Origin: Fischerella muscicola PCC 7414
Lineage (GTDB): Bacteria; Cyanobacteriota; Cyanobacteriia; Cyanobacteriales; Nostocaceae
Direction of reading: 5' to 3'
NCBI RefSeq assembly: GCF_000317205.1
Contig: NZ_AJLK01000177.1
Coordinates: forward strand, 1-51,976
DNA length: 51,976 nt
Shown in pieces: positions 25,637 through 36,400 of the stretch. The notes beneath the pieces were generated by a model. It searched no databases. It saw only the letters and a program-made list of their open reading frames with translations, and was not told the DNA's origin. Position 1 is the first letter of the stretch. Each line of letters begins with the position of its first letter. The position numbers were made by a program, and so were the translations under genes.

Positions 25637-26611
25637 CTACTGAGGCTTGCAGCTAATAATAGTGCGGTGGCGAGGGTCACTGGCAACTGTAACTGGTTTC
25701 TTAAAACCTACCTCTTCTAATGCTGCCTCTATATCAAAAGAGTAATAATCATCACTCCAAGGTTCAGTACTTTTCATTAAAGTAAATAAAACTGGTGGCA
25801 AATTTTGGATCACAGGAGATTTAGGATTGTTGTCTACCAATGCAATACAGCCACCAGGACGCAGCAGTCGCAGCGCCTCAGTAAAAATTGCTTTGCTAGC
25901 GTAGTGTGGCAATTCATGAGTCACAAATTGCAAAGTGACAAGATCAAAGGAATTACTTTGCAATTTCGTATCTTCCCCCTTAGCATGAAGCCATTGGGAT
26001 ATTTCGCAATTGACATCTAAAGTTTTAGCTACAGCCAGCATATAAGGCGACAAATCTAGACCAATTGTGCGAACAGGATGATTTTGCTTTTTCTGGTAAA
26101 AGCGGTGTAAAGCTAAAGTAGAAATACCTACAGAACAGCCTATATCTAAAATATCTCTAACTTCTTGAGGCCCATAGGTTGCCAAAACTTGATGAAAGGT
26201 GTCTCGCAAGCGATCGTGGGCAGTTTCCCAAGTCAGCTTTTCTTTAGGCCATACCCGCAATGCCATAGAATAAGTAGCACTGGGGGCTTCTAAGGCCGCT
26301 TGCCAGCAAAGATTTCCTTCGGAGTAGGCATGGAAGGGAACTTGATAGTAATCGGGATAGACAATACTAGAGTCTACAATCTCCGTTAGTTGCTGTTTTA
26401 CTCCCGATGCTGCCAAACTTTCGTAGTTTTTGCGCCAAGGAACACCATTTTTTTCAGCAGTTTTAATGATTACTTGCCTTGCCTGATGTTTCATCAGGTT
26501 GTAAATTGGTCTGGTTTGGATAAGTAGATTCACAAATTGAGAGAGTAGTCCTTCACCAGCCCAATCTGGCTTAATTTTGTCTTTCATCTGAATTATGTGT
26601 AATCGAGGCAA
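25637..26611 (-). CDS. Class I SAM-dependent methyltransferase
   Basis: 324 residues. A helical N-terminal part of about 130 residues precedes a Rossmann methyltransferase core with motif I DILDIGCSVGISTLAL, the acidic residue after strand 2 in TIGLDLSPYMLAVA, SFDLVTLQFVTHELP (motif II region), and LRPGGCIALVDNNP (motif III). The substrate cannot be inferred. It is 94 bases from the divergent 26705 gene and not far from devBCA; a tailoring role for the nearby polyketide product is conceivable but unsupported. Confidence 0.85.
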   Translation of the reverse strand: MPRLHIIQMKDKIKPDWAGEGLLSQFVNLLIQTRPIYNLMKHQARQVIIKTAEKNGVPWRKNYESLAASGVKQQLTEIVDSSIVYPDYYQVPFHAYSEGNLCWQAALEAPSATYSMALRVWPKEKLTWETAHDRLRDTFHQVLATYGPQEVRDILDIGCSVGISTLALHRFYQKKQNHPVRTIGLDLSPYMLAVAKTLDVNCEISQWLHAKGEDTKLQSNSFDLVTLQFVTHELPHYASKAIFTEALRLLRPGGCIALVDNNPKSPVIQNLPPVLFTLMKSTEPWSDDYYSFDIEAALEEVGFKKPVTVASDPRHRTIISCKPQ

Positions 26612-26704
26612 GATAACTGTTTATATTTTAGGTTTTAATGTTAAGTTACTGAGAAACTACAATCGAGAACACAAAAGTTTATTAAAAAATAAATTCTTCT
26701 AGCT

Positions 26705-27964
26705 ATGAGTATTCTATTCAACCCAAAATTCCGCCTTCTCCTTGGTTCTGCTGCTATATTATCTGTTGGTTTAGGTAGTAGCTACTTGTATATTCAGTCG
26801 AACACTCAACAGCAAATGTCTCTTGCCTCTGTTCCAACGAGTTCCATAATTACCAAAAATTTGCAAGATGAAAATCCAGGTAGACAAAATAATTTTACAT
26901 CAAACTCAGGATTAATATCAGCATCTACCCCCTATCAAGTTATTGATGAATTTAAAAAATATAAATATAGCGTTAATCCTAATCAAACTCTCTCTTCTGC
27001 CAAACTACCAACTAATAAGGTGAGTTTCAATCAAAAAGATTTGTTATTTGTTCTTGCGAATACTAGAAAATATTACCAAGACTACGCTAATCAAGACCCA
27101 GATATTCTCCGAACAGGATTACTAGGAACTGCGGGAGTTAGTGTCCAAGATACACTGAAAACCCTAGATTTTATGATTGCTGTTTTAAAAGAGGATATTG
27201 CAAATAATCGCACGACTCGTTTACAAGATCCCAATTTTATCAATAATAATTTTCGAGTCATTAAATGGTCTGCTTATAAACCCCAAAATCCTAAACAGAA
27301 ACGGTTAAGAATTACTAAATATGCCGTTTTTACTCACACAGGCTCTAGGAAAAAAACTGCGAATTACAATATACCAATTTACAGTTTAAAAGATAGCTTA
27401 AGTGGTGACAATTTTTATACTAAATATACCAAACAGGATGTTTTATCAGGTATTTATGAACCTGGGGGAAGAGAATACGGTAAAGTCGAACCTCTTGCTT
27501 ATTTGACTCGTCAAGGCTTAGAAGAAGCTTTGATGCAAGGAACAATTTTGATTAATTTTACTGATGGTACTCGAGAATTTTTTAATGTAGATCGAAATAA
27601 TGGAATGCCTTACATTCGAGGAGTAAAACCAACAGCACAAAAGCGGTATTGGTATTTTAGAAAAGTAAATGCTATTAAAGGCTATGGATATAAGATTGAT
27701 GCAAAAATTTCCATTAAGCCAGGAGTAACTTTTGCTGGGGATGTATTAAATATTGGTTTAGGCCGAGTAATTGTAATTGAGTATGGTCAAGGTAAAAATA
27801 AACGCCTCAAAATGGGAGCGATCGCCGATACGGGCGGAGCATTTTTACCAAATCTTTATCAGCTTGATTTTTTAGCAGGAATTTTTAAGACTAATAGGGA
27901 TTTTAGCAGGTACATCAGTCAGTTACCCGAATATGCCACAGCCTATATTTTAGTGAAAAAGTAA
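26705..27964 (+). CDS. Exported protein with C-terminal 3D (MltA-like) domain
   Basis: 419 residues. A hydrophobic segment at about 11-30 (LLLGSAAILSVGLGSSYLYI) is a signal or anchor. The C-terminus has the three-aspartate pattern of 3D domains: FAGDVLNIGLGRVIVIEYG, then AIADTGGAFLPNLYQLDFL. That domain occurs in MltA-type lytic transglycosylases and related wall enzymes. The central part (FVLANTRKYYQDYANQDPDI) is of a cyanobacterial type that I do not know in detail. A role in peptidoglycan turnover is likely but not shown. Confidence 0.6.
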   Translation: MSILFNPKFRLLLGSAAILSVGLGSSYLYIQSNTQQQMSLASVPTSSIITKNLQDENPGRQNNFTSNSGLISASTPYQVIDEFKKYKYSVNPNQTLSSAKLPTNKVSFNQKDLLFVLANTRKYYQDYANQDPDILRTGLLGTAGVSVQDTLKTLDFMIAVLKEDIANNRTTRLQDPNFINNNFRVIKWSAYKPQNPKQKRLRITKYAVFTHTGSRKKTANYNIPIYSLKDSLSGDNFYTKYTKQDVLSGIYEPGGREYGKVEPLAYLTRQGLEEALMQGTILINFTDGTREFFNVDRNNGMPYIRGVKPTAQKRYWYFRKVNAIKGYGYKIDAKISIKPGVTFAGDVLNIGLGRVIVIEYGQGKNKRLKMGAIADTGGAFLPNLYQLDFLAGIFKTNRDFSRYISQLPEYATAYILVKK

Positions 27965-28090
27965 ATATTTGACAGTGAATCTTAAAATCTCTTTTTCCTC
28001 TCTGCGTCTTCTGTGTCTCTGTGGTTAATTCAATAATTTATAAACCATAGAGAACGTAGAGAACACACCAGAGTAGAAGTTACAGAGGAG

Positions 28091-28786
28091 TTAAAATAAT
28101 TCTTCTTTGATTAACCGACCATCTTCTATATGAATTATTTTATCGGCTATATCTAAAACTCGGTTGTCATGAGTCACCATCAAAATAGCACATTGCTGTT
28201 CCTTCGCCAGTTGCTGCATTATTTCTACAACCTCTCTACCAGACTTACTATCTAAGGCAGCAGTAGGTTCATCTGCTAAGACTAATTTGGGTTGACTCAC
28301 CAAAGCACGAGCAATGGCTACCCGTTGCTTTTGTCCTCCCGAAAGTTCGGTAGGATAGTAATTAATTCGATGTCCTAATTTAACAGCATGGAGCATCGCT
28401 TCTGATTTCAGTCGAGCCTGTCGGTAAGAAATATTTTTGTGTAGTTCAAGTGACATTTGTACATTCTGTCGGGCTGTTAAGAAATCCAGTAAGTTGTGAG
28501 CTTGGAAAATATAGCCAATGTTGCGGCGTACTTGCACTAATGTTTCATTACTTGCCCCATGTAACTCCCAATCTAAAAATTTGAGGCTTCCTTCTTGAAC
28601 AGAGCGCAATCCACCAATTAAAGTTAGTAAAGTTGTTTTTCCGGAACCAGATGGGCCAGACAAAATCACAATTTCTCCAGATTTTATCACCAAATTAATG
28701 TCAAATAAAATCTGGCTTCGTAATGATTTTTGCCCAAAGTAGTGATTGAGATTTCTAACGGAAACCACAACTTCTTGTTGAAACAT
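28091..28786 (-). CDS. devA: DevA-like ABC transporter ATPase
   Basis: 231 residues: Walker A GPSGSGKTTLL, signature LSGGQKQRVAIARAL, Walker B LVLADEPTAALD, H-loop MVTHD. It belongs to the LolD/MacB-like class that pairs with FtsX-type permeases. It is the last gene of the minus-strand unit devB-devC-devA, 28 bases after devC. In heterocystous cyanobacteria DevBCA with TolC exports heterocyst glycolipids; paralogous copies export other lipids. The substrate here is inferred from context only. Confidence 0.93.
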   Translation of the reverse strand: MFQQEVVVSVRNLNHYFGQKSLRSQILFDINLVIKSGEIVILSGPSGSGKTTLLTLIGGLRSVQEGSLKFLDWELHGASNETLVQVRRNIGYIFQAHNLLDFLTARQNVQMSLELHKNISYRQARLKSEAMLHAVKLGHRINYYPTELSGGQKQRVAIARALVSQPKLVLADEPTAALDSKSGREVVEIMQQLAKEQQCAILMVTHDNRVLDIADKIIHIEDGRLIKEELF

Positions 28787-28814
28787 GGATTTTGTAGTTC
28801 ATTTGATGATTAAA

Positions 28815-29987
28815 TTAGAAAATTTCGGCTGGATCTACTACTCGCAATTTATTTGTTGATAAAAATGCAGAAGTTAAACACATTAATAATGTCGCAAATA
28901 AGATTATTAATGCCTTGTCATAGCTCATAAGAACTGGTAATTTAGTAGCATTTTTAGCCAAATCATATAGAAATATAGATATAAATATGCCAGGAATATA
29001 ACCTAGTATTGCCAAAATGAAAGCTTGTTTAAAAACGACACCTAGCAAGTATTTATTTTTAAATCCCATTGCTTTTAAGGTTGCATATTCAGCTAAGTGA
29101 CTAGATATATTACTATAAAGTATTTGATAAACAACAACTACACCAACAATAAAGCCCATTATTACCATCAGATTAAAGATGAATCCAATTGGTGTTCTGA
29201 CACTCCAATAGTTTTTTTCAAAATCAATAAACCCTTTACGTGTCAAAACTTTCACATCTTTGGGTAAGTGGGCTGACAGCATCGCTAAAACTTTTTGGGG
29301 ATCAGCACCAGGTTTGAGAGTAAGTAAGCCTATATCTATATATTCGGGAGAACGATCTAGGAATACCTTGATGAAAGTTGAGTAACTAATCATTAAATTG
29401 CCATCTACTCCAAAGGAAGGCCCTAGCTTGAATAAGCCAGCAATTTTCACTCTATAACCAACTAATGAGTTATATCCAAATATTTCAATACTGACAGGTT
29501 CGTTTTGGACAAACTTTTCCGCAATTGGGCCAAATTCTGGACGCGAACCACGGTCAAATAAAACTACGTTAGGACGTTTGAGTAGATTTAGGTTTTGATT
29601 AACCTCTGGCAATTTAAAAACTGATTTTGCTGGATCAAAACCAAGTACATAAATTGGAAATTTCCGACCATTAATTGGGTTTTTGAGTTTAGCAAATTGA
29701 ACGTATAAAGAGTTGACTGATTCTACATCATCAAATCCTAACGCTTGATATAAACGGATGCGTGGAAAACTTTGATTTGAGGTTAAGGATTTATATTGGG
29801 AACTGATTAAGAATAAATCTCCTTCTAAGTTTTTTTGCACTTGTGTAGCACTGGCATAGAGAGCATCTTGGAAGCCAATTTGCATAAACATTAAAACAGC
29901 TACAAATGCAATACCAGCCAAAGCTACTAGAAAGCGAAGTTTTTGTCGAGCTAGTTGTAGCCAGGCTACAGGTATCTTATTTCTCAT
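28815..29987 (-). CDS. devC: DevC-like ABC transporter permease (FtsX family)
   Basis: 390 residues: a first transmembrane helix (LRFLVALAGIAFVAVLMFMQ), a large periplasmic domain, then three C-terminal helices including ATLKAMGFKNKYLLGVVFKQ, the FtsX/DevC coupling region. The start MRNKIPVAWLQLARQKLRFL is typical of DevC. It lies between devB and devA on the minus strand. Confidence 0.93.
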   Translation of the reverse strand: MRNKIPVAWLQLARQKLRFLVALAGIAFVAVLMFMQIGFQDALYASATQVQKNLEGDLFLISSQYKSLTSNQSFPRIRLYQALGFDDVESVNSLYVQFAKLKNPINGRKFPIYVLGFDPAKSVFKLPEVNQNLNLLKRPNVVLFDRGSRPEFGPIAEKFVQNEPVSIEIFGYNSLVGYRVKIAGLFKLGPSFGVDGNLMISYSTFIKVFLDRSPEYIDIGLLTLKPGADPQKVLAMLSAHLPKDVKVLTRKGFIDFEKNYWSVRTPIGFIFNLMVIMGFIVGVVVVYQILYSNISSHLAEYATLKAMGFKNKYLLGVVFKQAFILAILGYIPGIFISIFLYDLAKNATKLPVLMSYDKALIILFATLLMCLTSAFLSTNKLRVVDPAEIF

Positions 29988-30079
29988 CTTTTAAACCTCA
30001 AAAGTGAGATTGGAAACGCAATCTCTTGATAGCAAGTTATTAAAGTTTTTCTTGATACTTTCTATGCTCAAAAAAGTGT

Positions 30080-31288
30080 TTATTCGTGAGATTGCACAGT
30101 GTTAATTAGTACTTCTACTTGTAAGTTAGTGAGGGCTGCAACCCGTTGATTATCTGCTGGATTATTGATACGGATTCTGACTTCAACTACTTTATTATCT
30201 GTATCTGCTCCCGGATTATTAGTAAATATATTTTGTTGGGTAACTTGTAAACCTATATTTGTTACTGTTCCTTGTATTTCTCCCAGAAAAGCATTACTAG
30301 TAATAGTTGCAGGCTGACCTAAACGCACTTTTTGAATATCAGTTTCATAGACTTCGGCTACCACATACATCTGATCTGTGCGACCTATCTGAGCAATTCC
30401 TTGATTGCCGATGATTTCTCCAGGTCTAGTATAAATTTTTATGACTTGGCCATCTATAGGCGATCGCACTATGCTTAAATCCAGATCTGCTTGAGCCTGT
30501 GCTACTGCTGTTTTTGCCTTTTCAACCTCAGCTTGCGCTGCTTGTATATCGGTAGGACGGACTTCAGCAATACTTGTTAGCCTAGCTCTAGCTTCTGTTA
30601 ACTGTTTTTGCAGAGTGTCCACCGTACGGTTTTGGGTAGCTTTTGCCTCATTGAGTTGTTGTTGAACAGTATCCACTCTCAAGCGTTTTGCATCTGCATC
30701 GGATGCTGAAATGGCTCCCTGTTGGTATAACATCTGATATCGGCGATTCTCACTTTCGGCATTACGCAATTCTGCCTCTAGGCGAGCTATAGTTGCTTGT
30801 TGTGCAGATACTTCTCCACGTAACTCAGCTTCTATACGAGCAATAGTCGCTTTTTGGGCAGCTAAATCTCCTGCTTTTGCTCCTACTTTTACCTGATTGA
30901 GACTAGCTTGGGCAACTAGAACTTGTTTTTTAGCGTTTTCTAAGGCTGCAAGACGAACATAGAAACTATCAAGAAGTGCTATTACTTGTCCTTTCCGCAC
31001 CTTCTCTCCTTCCTTTACTAGGAGTTTTGCAACTTGAACACCACCTTGGGAATTGGGAGCAGACAAATTAATCACTTCTCCTTGAGGTTCTAAACGTCCA
31101 AGAGCAGCAACAGCACTAATAGCAGGAGAATTAATTGGATTAACTGACGTGTTGTCGACAGATTTAGATCGAAATCTAGAAAAGCTATAGAGAGAAATTG
31201 CACCGATACCTAAAGTCATAGCAATTACCAGAATTATAGGCAAACGATTTGTAGGTATCGTAATTGGCTGCCTTTGTTTTTGCACCAT
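30080..31288 (-). CDS. devB: DevB-like membrane fusion protein (HlyD family)
   Basis: 402 residues: one N-terminal transmembrane helix (LPIILVIAMTLGIGAISLYS), a split lipoyl-like domain (GRLEPQGEVINLSAP and VRSPIDGQVIKIYTRPGEII), a long coiled-coil hairpin with ATIARIEAELRGEVSAQQ-type repeats, and beta-barrel parts. It connects the inner-membrane DevCA pump to TolC. It is the first gene of the operon. The promoter side faces the biosynthetic cluster about 2 kb away, so the two units are divergent. Confidence 0.93.
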   Translation of the reverse strand: MVQKQRQPITIPTNRLPIILVIAMTLGIGAISLYSFSRFRSKSVDNTSVNPINSPAISAVAALGRLEPQGEVINLSAPNSQGGVQVAKLLVKEGEKVRKGQVIALLDSFYVRLAALENAKKQVLVAQASLNQVKVGAKAGDLAAQKATIARIEAELRGEVSAQQATIARLEAELRNAESENRRYQMLYQQGAISASDADAKRLRVDTVQQQLNEAKATQNRTVDTLQKQLTEARARLTSIAEVRPTDIQAAQAEVEKAKTAVAQAQADLDLSIVRSPIDGQVIKIYTRPGEIIGNQGIAQIGRTDQMYVVAEVYETDIQKVRLGQPATITSNAFLGEIQGTVTNIGLQVTQQNIFTNNPGADTDNKVVEVRIRINNPADNQRVAALTNLQVEVLINTVQSHE

Positions 31289-31599
31289 GATCTATGCCTT
31301 CCTAGTATGAAATTCGTAGACAGACAAATGGCAATACTTTTGCTCTACAGTCATTCGATTTTGGATTTTGGATTGCTGAGGTACGGGTGGTGTCAATAGC
31401 GTCGCCACATCGAGTGCCCTTCCAGTTGAGGAATTATCAATTATATAGATAGTGGCAAGTAAACTGGATAAGCTAGGCTGAGAGTTGCGGATGTGATTGT
31501 TGCTATCAGAGGATGGATTTTAGAAAAAATATCCATCACTCTGTAGCAGTGGGAGCCAATCAGGAATGTGTGTCTGCAAAATTGTACTGATTTACTGGC
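31289..31599. other. Presumed devBCA promoter region
   Basis: 310 bases upstream of devB. I looked for an NtcA-type GTA-N8-TAC site and did not find a clean one. No gene is supported. Confidence 0.35.
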
Positions 31600-31914
31600 T
31601 TAGCATACCTCTTTTTTCCTTTTCATAATGTCTAAGTATTCACTACGTGTTCCATCAATGCGGTAGTGGTCGCAGATTTGACAGAGTTTTAAAAGATCCA
31701 ATCGACTAAATACTTTTTGATGCTCAATTCCATTGTCGTTTCTCCACCGCCAAAAAGTTGTTCTGTCAATACGACGGTTGTTTTCAGGCCATCGTCGTCG
31801 CGATAAAAACTCTATAAGTTCTTGTTCATAAAAACAGTAGCCTTTTGGCAACTTGAGGAGTTCTTCTCTTAAATCAGATATTGGTATGAGTGGATCTAGC
31901 TCAGATAGTCTCAT
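31600..31914 (-). CDS. Hypothetical 104-residue protein, possible DNA-binding type
   Basis: The protein MRLSELDPLIPISDLREELL is followed by CFYEQELIEFLSRRRWPENN and DRTTFWRWRNDNGIEHQKVF, with a basic C-terminus. The RRIDRTTFWRWR segment looks like a helix-turn-helix recognition region, so a regulator is possible. I do not recognise a named family. It is located between devBCA and the PKS cluster, oriented like devBCA. Confidence 0.6.
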   Translation of the reverse strand: MRLSELDPLIPISDLREELLKLPKGYCFYEQELIEFLSRRRWPENNRRIDRTTFWRWRNDNGIEHQKVFSRLDLLKLCQICDHYRIDGTRSEYLDIMKRKKEVC

Positions 31915-32095
31915 GCCAGCAACTCCATTTAGTTTCGTGAAATTCTAAACAAGTAAAAACTGAATGTAACAAGGCGTAATCATATCTAATGGCAGATGAT
32001 GTAATACAGTTATTAAGGTAATCGATGTTTGCAATGTTATTACCTCCTACTTTGTAAGAGTATTGAATTTTGTCTTGACTCAATTTAATCACCAA
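31901..32095 (-). CDS. Small hypothetical ORF overlapping the 104-residue gene
   Basis: 64 codons whose end overlaps the next start by 14 bases, as for translationally coupled genes. The sequence (GGNNIANIDYLNNCITSSAI, then LLHSVFTCLEFHETKWSCWH) has no recognised domain. It may be spurious. Confidence 0.3.
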   Translation of the reverse strand: MVIKLSQDKIQYSYKVGGNNIANIDYLNNCITSSAIRYDYALLHSVFTCLEFHETKWSCWHETI

Positions 32096-32695
32096 CCATA
32101 GTCTTTAAGATACTCAAATGCAACTCATATGCAACGTCTTTAAGGATAAAAAATAATTGAAACTAAAATATTACTATTAATGTTTACAAGTACTTCATGG
32201 AAGGCAATATGAGTCGTAAAATTGAATTAATAATATAATCCAAACATCTATCATTAAGTAGAACATTTTGTATCATTTATATGTAATATTGATAACAATA
32301 TATAAATATTAGAAATTATAGATTAATACAATATATTATTTTAAATCTCTACTTTTTGGTAGATGCTCATGCTAACATACTTTCTACATTAGCTTGTGTA
32401 CAATGCTCCTCCTTGCTTTCCTCATTAAAGAGAGTTATAAGCATAGATTGCAATATCAGAAATAGTATTAATAGCTTGCATAAAACTCAGAGATTTATCT
32501 TGTCATCAGAGACAACATAAGGTAAGTTCATAATCAAAGAAAATTTTTCTTATTTCTTCTGTTTTTTGCCTTATTTTCAGACTAGATTTGCATCAACACG
32601 CTCTCTTTCGTAGAATGCATACAATTTATATGCAATTTTAGAAGATAAACTCTTGGTAGATGAGATAGTGTTAGAAAAAGTTTGAAATAGATGAT
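32096..32695. other. AT-rich 600-base gap
   Basis: No gene is supported. The stretch is markedly AT-rich with many TATAAT-like hexamers, so promoters cannot be singled out. It separates the minus-strand devBCA side from the plus-strand biosynthetic side. Confidence 0.5.
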
Positions 32696-32992
32696 GTGGC
32701 TAAAGTTGTTCGCATCCTAAAGAGAATGAAACTACAGCGATTCATGCTCTCATTAACAAGGTTTGATCACCAGCGGCTAATTTTTCATGCAGCCCGCCAG
32801 ACGGCTCGTAAAGCTGAGATGGCACGTATCGCGGTGCATGAATGGCTTAATCAACACGATGCTGAACTGGAAGAATGGAAAACCAAAACAGCTTCTGAGC
32901 TGGGAATTAGTATTAGTGAACTTGAAAGGCGGCTATTATCTGCTGCTGAAGAACAGACAGAATCTAGAAAGAAAGGTAGTAATGCTAATTAA
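32696..32992 (+). CDS. Hypothetical protein upstream of the PKS cluster
   Basis: 98 residues from GTG 32696, or 89 from the in-frame ATG at 32723 (MKLQRFMLSLTRFDHQRLIF). Mostly helical and charged: ARQTARKAEMARIAVHEWLN, then ELEEWKTKTASELGISISEL. No known domain is visible. It lies about 400 bases before the PKS start on the same strand and is followed by a perfect 14-bp inverted repeat. It may be an independent unit or a small regulator. Confidence 0.5.
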   Translation: MAKVVRILKRMKLQRFMLSLTRFDHQRLIFHAARQTARKAEMARIAVHEWLNQHDAELEEWKTKTASELGISISELERRLLSAAEEQTESRKKGSNAN

Positions 32993-33028
32993 CAATAGAA
33001 TTTAGTTAAAATTATCAAGTCAACAATA

Positions 33029-33065
33029 GTAAATTCACGAAACTAATGTATTTTCGTGAATTTAC
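33029..33065. promoter_or_regulatory. Perfect 14-bp inverted repeat between the small ORF and the PKS gene
   Basis: GTAAATTCACGAAA (33029-33042) and TTTCGTGAATTTAC (33052-33065) flank a nine-base loop. There is no T-run after it, so it is either an operator for the cluster or a weak terminator. The remaining 340 bases to the PKS start hold no gene. Confidence 0.5.
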
Positions 33066-33404
33066 AATTACTTACAAAAAATACTTGCTAACAATTTCAA
33101 ATCATCAGGAATTGTTTTGTTGCATTTAAGTTGCTACAAAAAAGCAACTAGTCTACAATAAGCAGCAAGAGTAATGTATGTTATTACTCAGATGCACAGA
33201 GTAGGATTAATTTCTTTAGATGAGGTAATCCAAGCTAAAGTTGCTTAGCTACTTTATGTAGCAAGCTTGAAGTTAGAAATTTTCACCTCCTCTGTAAATA
33301 TAATGTTTCTTTCCCTAACTACTAATTCCAATCTTGTTTTTTGTAGAGTACATAAATCTTGGTTATTTCCCTACATTTCCCAAGTAAATAATGAATATTA
33401 AGAC

Positions 33405-36400
33405 ATGGCTCCTTCTAGAATTGAAGTTGACTTTGAACAGTTACAAAAAGAAGTTAGTAATTGTGAACAGGCTGTGGACAAACTTATAAAGGTAAAAAAG
33501 ATGATGTCTGCAAATGCAACTGAAACCAATAAAATTAATAAAAAACTACACCAGACTCCTATTGCTATTATCGGGATGGCTTCTATCTTCCCAGAATCTA
33601 AAAATTTACAGGAATACTGGGAAAAAATTATTCACAAAGTTGATTGTATTACCGATGTTCCTCCATCACGCTGGGACGTTAACGAATACTACGATCCTAA
33701 CCCTAAAACCCCTGACAAAACTTATTGCAAACGCGGTGGATTCATCCCAGAAATTGAATTTAACCCTATGGAGTTTGGGCTTCCTCCCAATGTTTTGGAA
33801 GTCACAGATGTTTCGCAGTTGCTAGGTTTGGTTGTTGCGAAAGCAGCAATGGAAGATGCTGGTTATGGTGAAAAAAGCCAGTTTAACCGAGAACGCACAG
33901 GGGTAATTTTGGGTGTGGCACTGGCAAGGCAGTTAGCAATGCCATTAGCTACTAGATTGGAGTACCCTGTCTGGGAGAAAGTCTTAAAAAGTAGTGGCTT
34001 ATCTGATGAAGATACGCAAAAAATTATCGAAAAAATCAAAAGTGCATATGTGCAATGGGAAGAGAACGCCTTTCCTGGTATGCTAGCAAACATAGTGGCT
34101 GGACGAATTGCCAACCGCCTAGATTTGGGAGGAATGAACTGTGTGGTGGATGCTGCCTGTGCCAGTTCATTAGGGGCACTTGCCATGTCAATTAGTGAAT
34201 TAGTTGAGCATCGAGCCGATATGATGCTCACTGGTGGAGTTGACACTGACAACTCGATTGTCGCCTATATGTGTTTCAGCAAAACACCAGCTGTTTCCCC
34301 AGGTCAGAATCCCAAACCTTTTGATGCTCAATCAGACGGGATGATGTTGGCTGAAGGAATAGGGATGTTGGTGTTGAAGCGCCTTGAAGACGCGATTCGC
34401 GATAACGATAGAATCTATGCAGTTATTAAAGGTATTGGCACCTCCAGTGATGGTCGCTATAAAAGCATCTATGCACCTCGTCCAGAAGGTCAAGTCAAGG
34501 CTTTGCATCGTGCTTATGAAGATGCAGGATTTTCACCTACCAGTGTTGGTTTGATTGAAGCACACGGTACAGGTACTATGGTCGGAGATCCAGCCGAAGT
34601 CACAGCTCTCAAAGAAGTTTTCGGGGAAAACAATTGCAAAAAACAACATATTGCCCTCGGAAGTGTCAAATCACAGATTGGACATGCCAAAGCTGCTGCG
34701 GGTGCGGCAAGTTTGATTAAAACAGCATTAGCTTTACACCACAAAGTATTGCCAGCAACCATTAACGTTACTAAGCCACACCCTAAACTAGGTCTGGAAA
34801 ACTCACCCTTGTATTTGAATACAGAAACAAGACCTTGGATTCGCTCTCAAGCAGAAGTACCAAGACGTGCAGGAGTAAGTTCTTTTGGTTTTGGTGGTAC
34901 GAATTATCACGTTGTCTTAGAAGAATACTCTAGCGAACATGATCGCCCTTATCGTTTACATCATACCCCCCAATCAGTGCTGTTATTTGCATCCACACCT
35001 GAGCAGTTAATATCATGCTGTCAAGATGTTCTACATCAGTTGCAATCCCCAGAAAGAGAACGGTATTACGCTGAACTGATTGCAGCTTGTGCATCATTAG
35101 AAATTCCTGCTACAAATGCCAGAGTAGGATTTGTAGCCGAGTCTTTGACTGAAGCTTATAAAGCATTGCAAATATGTATTGACCTACTCACCAAGAACCC
35201 ACAAGCAGAATCGTGGGATCATCCCCAAGGAATTTACTACCGCAAAGCTAGTATGCCAACACCAGGCAAGGTAGTTGCCCTGTTTTCTGGACAAGGTTCT
35301 CAATACCTGGAAATGGGTCGAGAACTGGTGATCAACTTTCCTTGCTTGAGACAGACCTATGGTGACATAGATAAACTTTTCTATAAAGATGGCTTGCAGC
35401 TTGTTTCAGAAATAGTTTTTCCTCCCCCAGTTTTTGATACAGCGCAAAGACAGGCACAGGTTGAAGCATTGCAACGTACAGAATATGCACAGCCAGCCAT
35501 TGGAGCTTTCAGCGTTGGTCTTTACAAGATATTACAACAGGGAGGATTCAAGCCAGATTTTGTCTTGGGACACAGCTTTGGAGAATTAACGGCTCTGTGG
35601 GCTGCGGGTGTTCTCAGTGAGGAAGATTACTTTTTCCTAGTTAAGGTTAGGGGCCAGGCTATGGCTGCACCAAATAATCCTGAGTTTGATGCCGGAGCTA
35701 TGCTGGCAGTCAAAGGCGATATCTCTCAAGTGGAAGAAGTGATCAAGAATTTCCCCCAAGTGACTATCGCTAACTTGAATTCCCCTCGTCAAGTGGTGTT
35801 GGCAGGAGCGAAAGCTGAAATTGCCCAAGTGCAGGAACAACTAAAAGCGAAAGCTTATTCTACTGTCTTACTACCTGTTTCCGCAGCTTTTCATACACCC
35901 CTGGTAGCTTATGCTCAAAAACCTTTTGCTCAAGCAATTGAGAAAGTGAGTTTCCAAGAGCCAACAATCCCTGTTTACACTAATGTCACAGGAGAGCGTT
36001 ACCCCAATGAACCACAAGCCATTCAAAAAATCCTCAAACAACACCTGATTAATCAGGTACTTTTTAAGCAAGAGATTGAAAACATTTACGCTCAAGGTGG
36101 CTATTGTTTCATAGAGTTTGGTCCTAAAGGCATTCTCACCAGCTTAGTCAAAGATATCCTTGGCGATCAACCTCATTTAGCTGTGGCTTTAAATGGCAGC
36201 TATCAAAAAGATAGCGATCGCTCCTTGAGAGAAGTTGTTACGCTGTTACGTGTCGCTGGTTTACCTTTACAAAACCCTGACCCCTACCAAATTGAGCAGA
36301 AAACACCAGAAGTTTCCAAAAACAAGCTGTTGACTGTCCGGCTAACTGGTAGTAACTACGTGTCAGAAAAAACTCAACAGGCTTTTGCAAAAGCTTTGCA

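Noticed and set aside
25520-25720. Plus-strand frame of NNQQPT repeats
   Set aside because: It is a translation of the CAACCAA heptamer repeat and of the antisense of the methyltransferase end.
31289-31599. NtcA-type site upstream of devB
   Set aside because: Only imperfect GTA-N8 matches lacking the TAC half were found.
32396-32475. 25-codon minus-strand frame (MLITLFNEESKEEH...)
   Set aside because: Too short, without ribosome site or known relatives, in an AT-rich gap.
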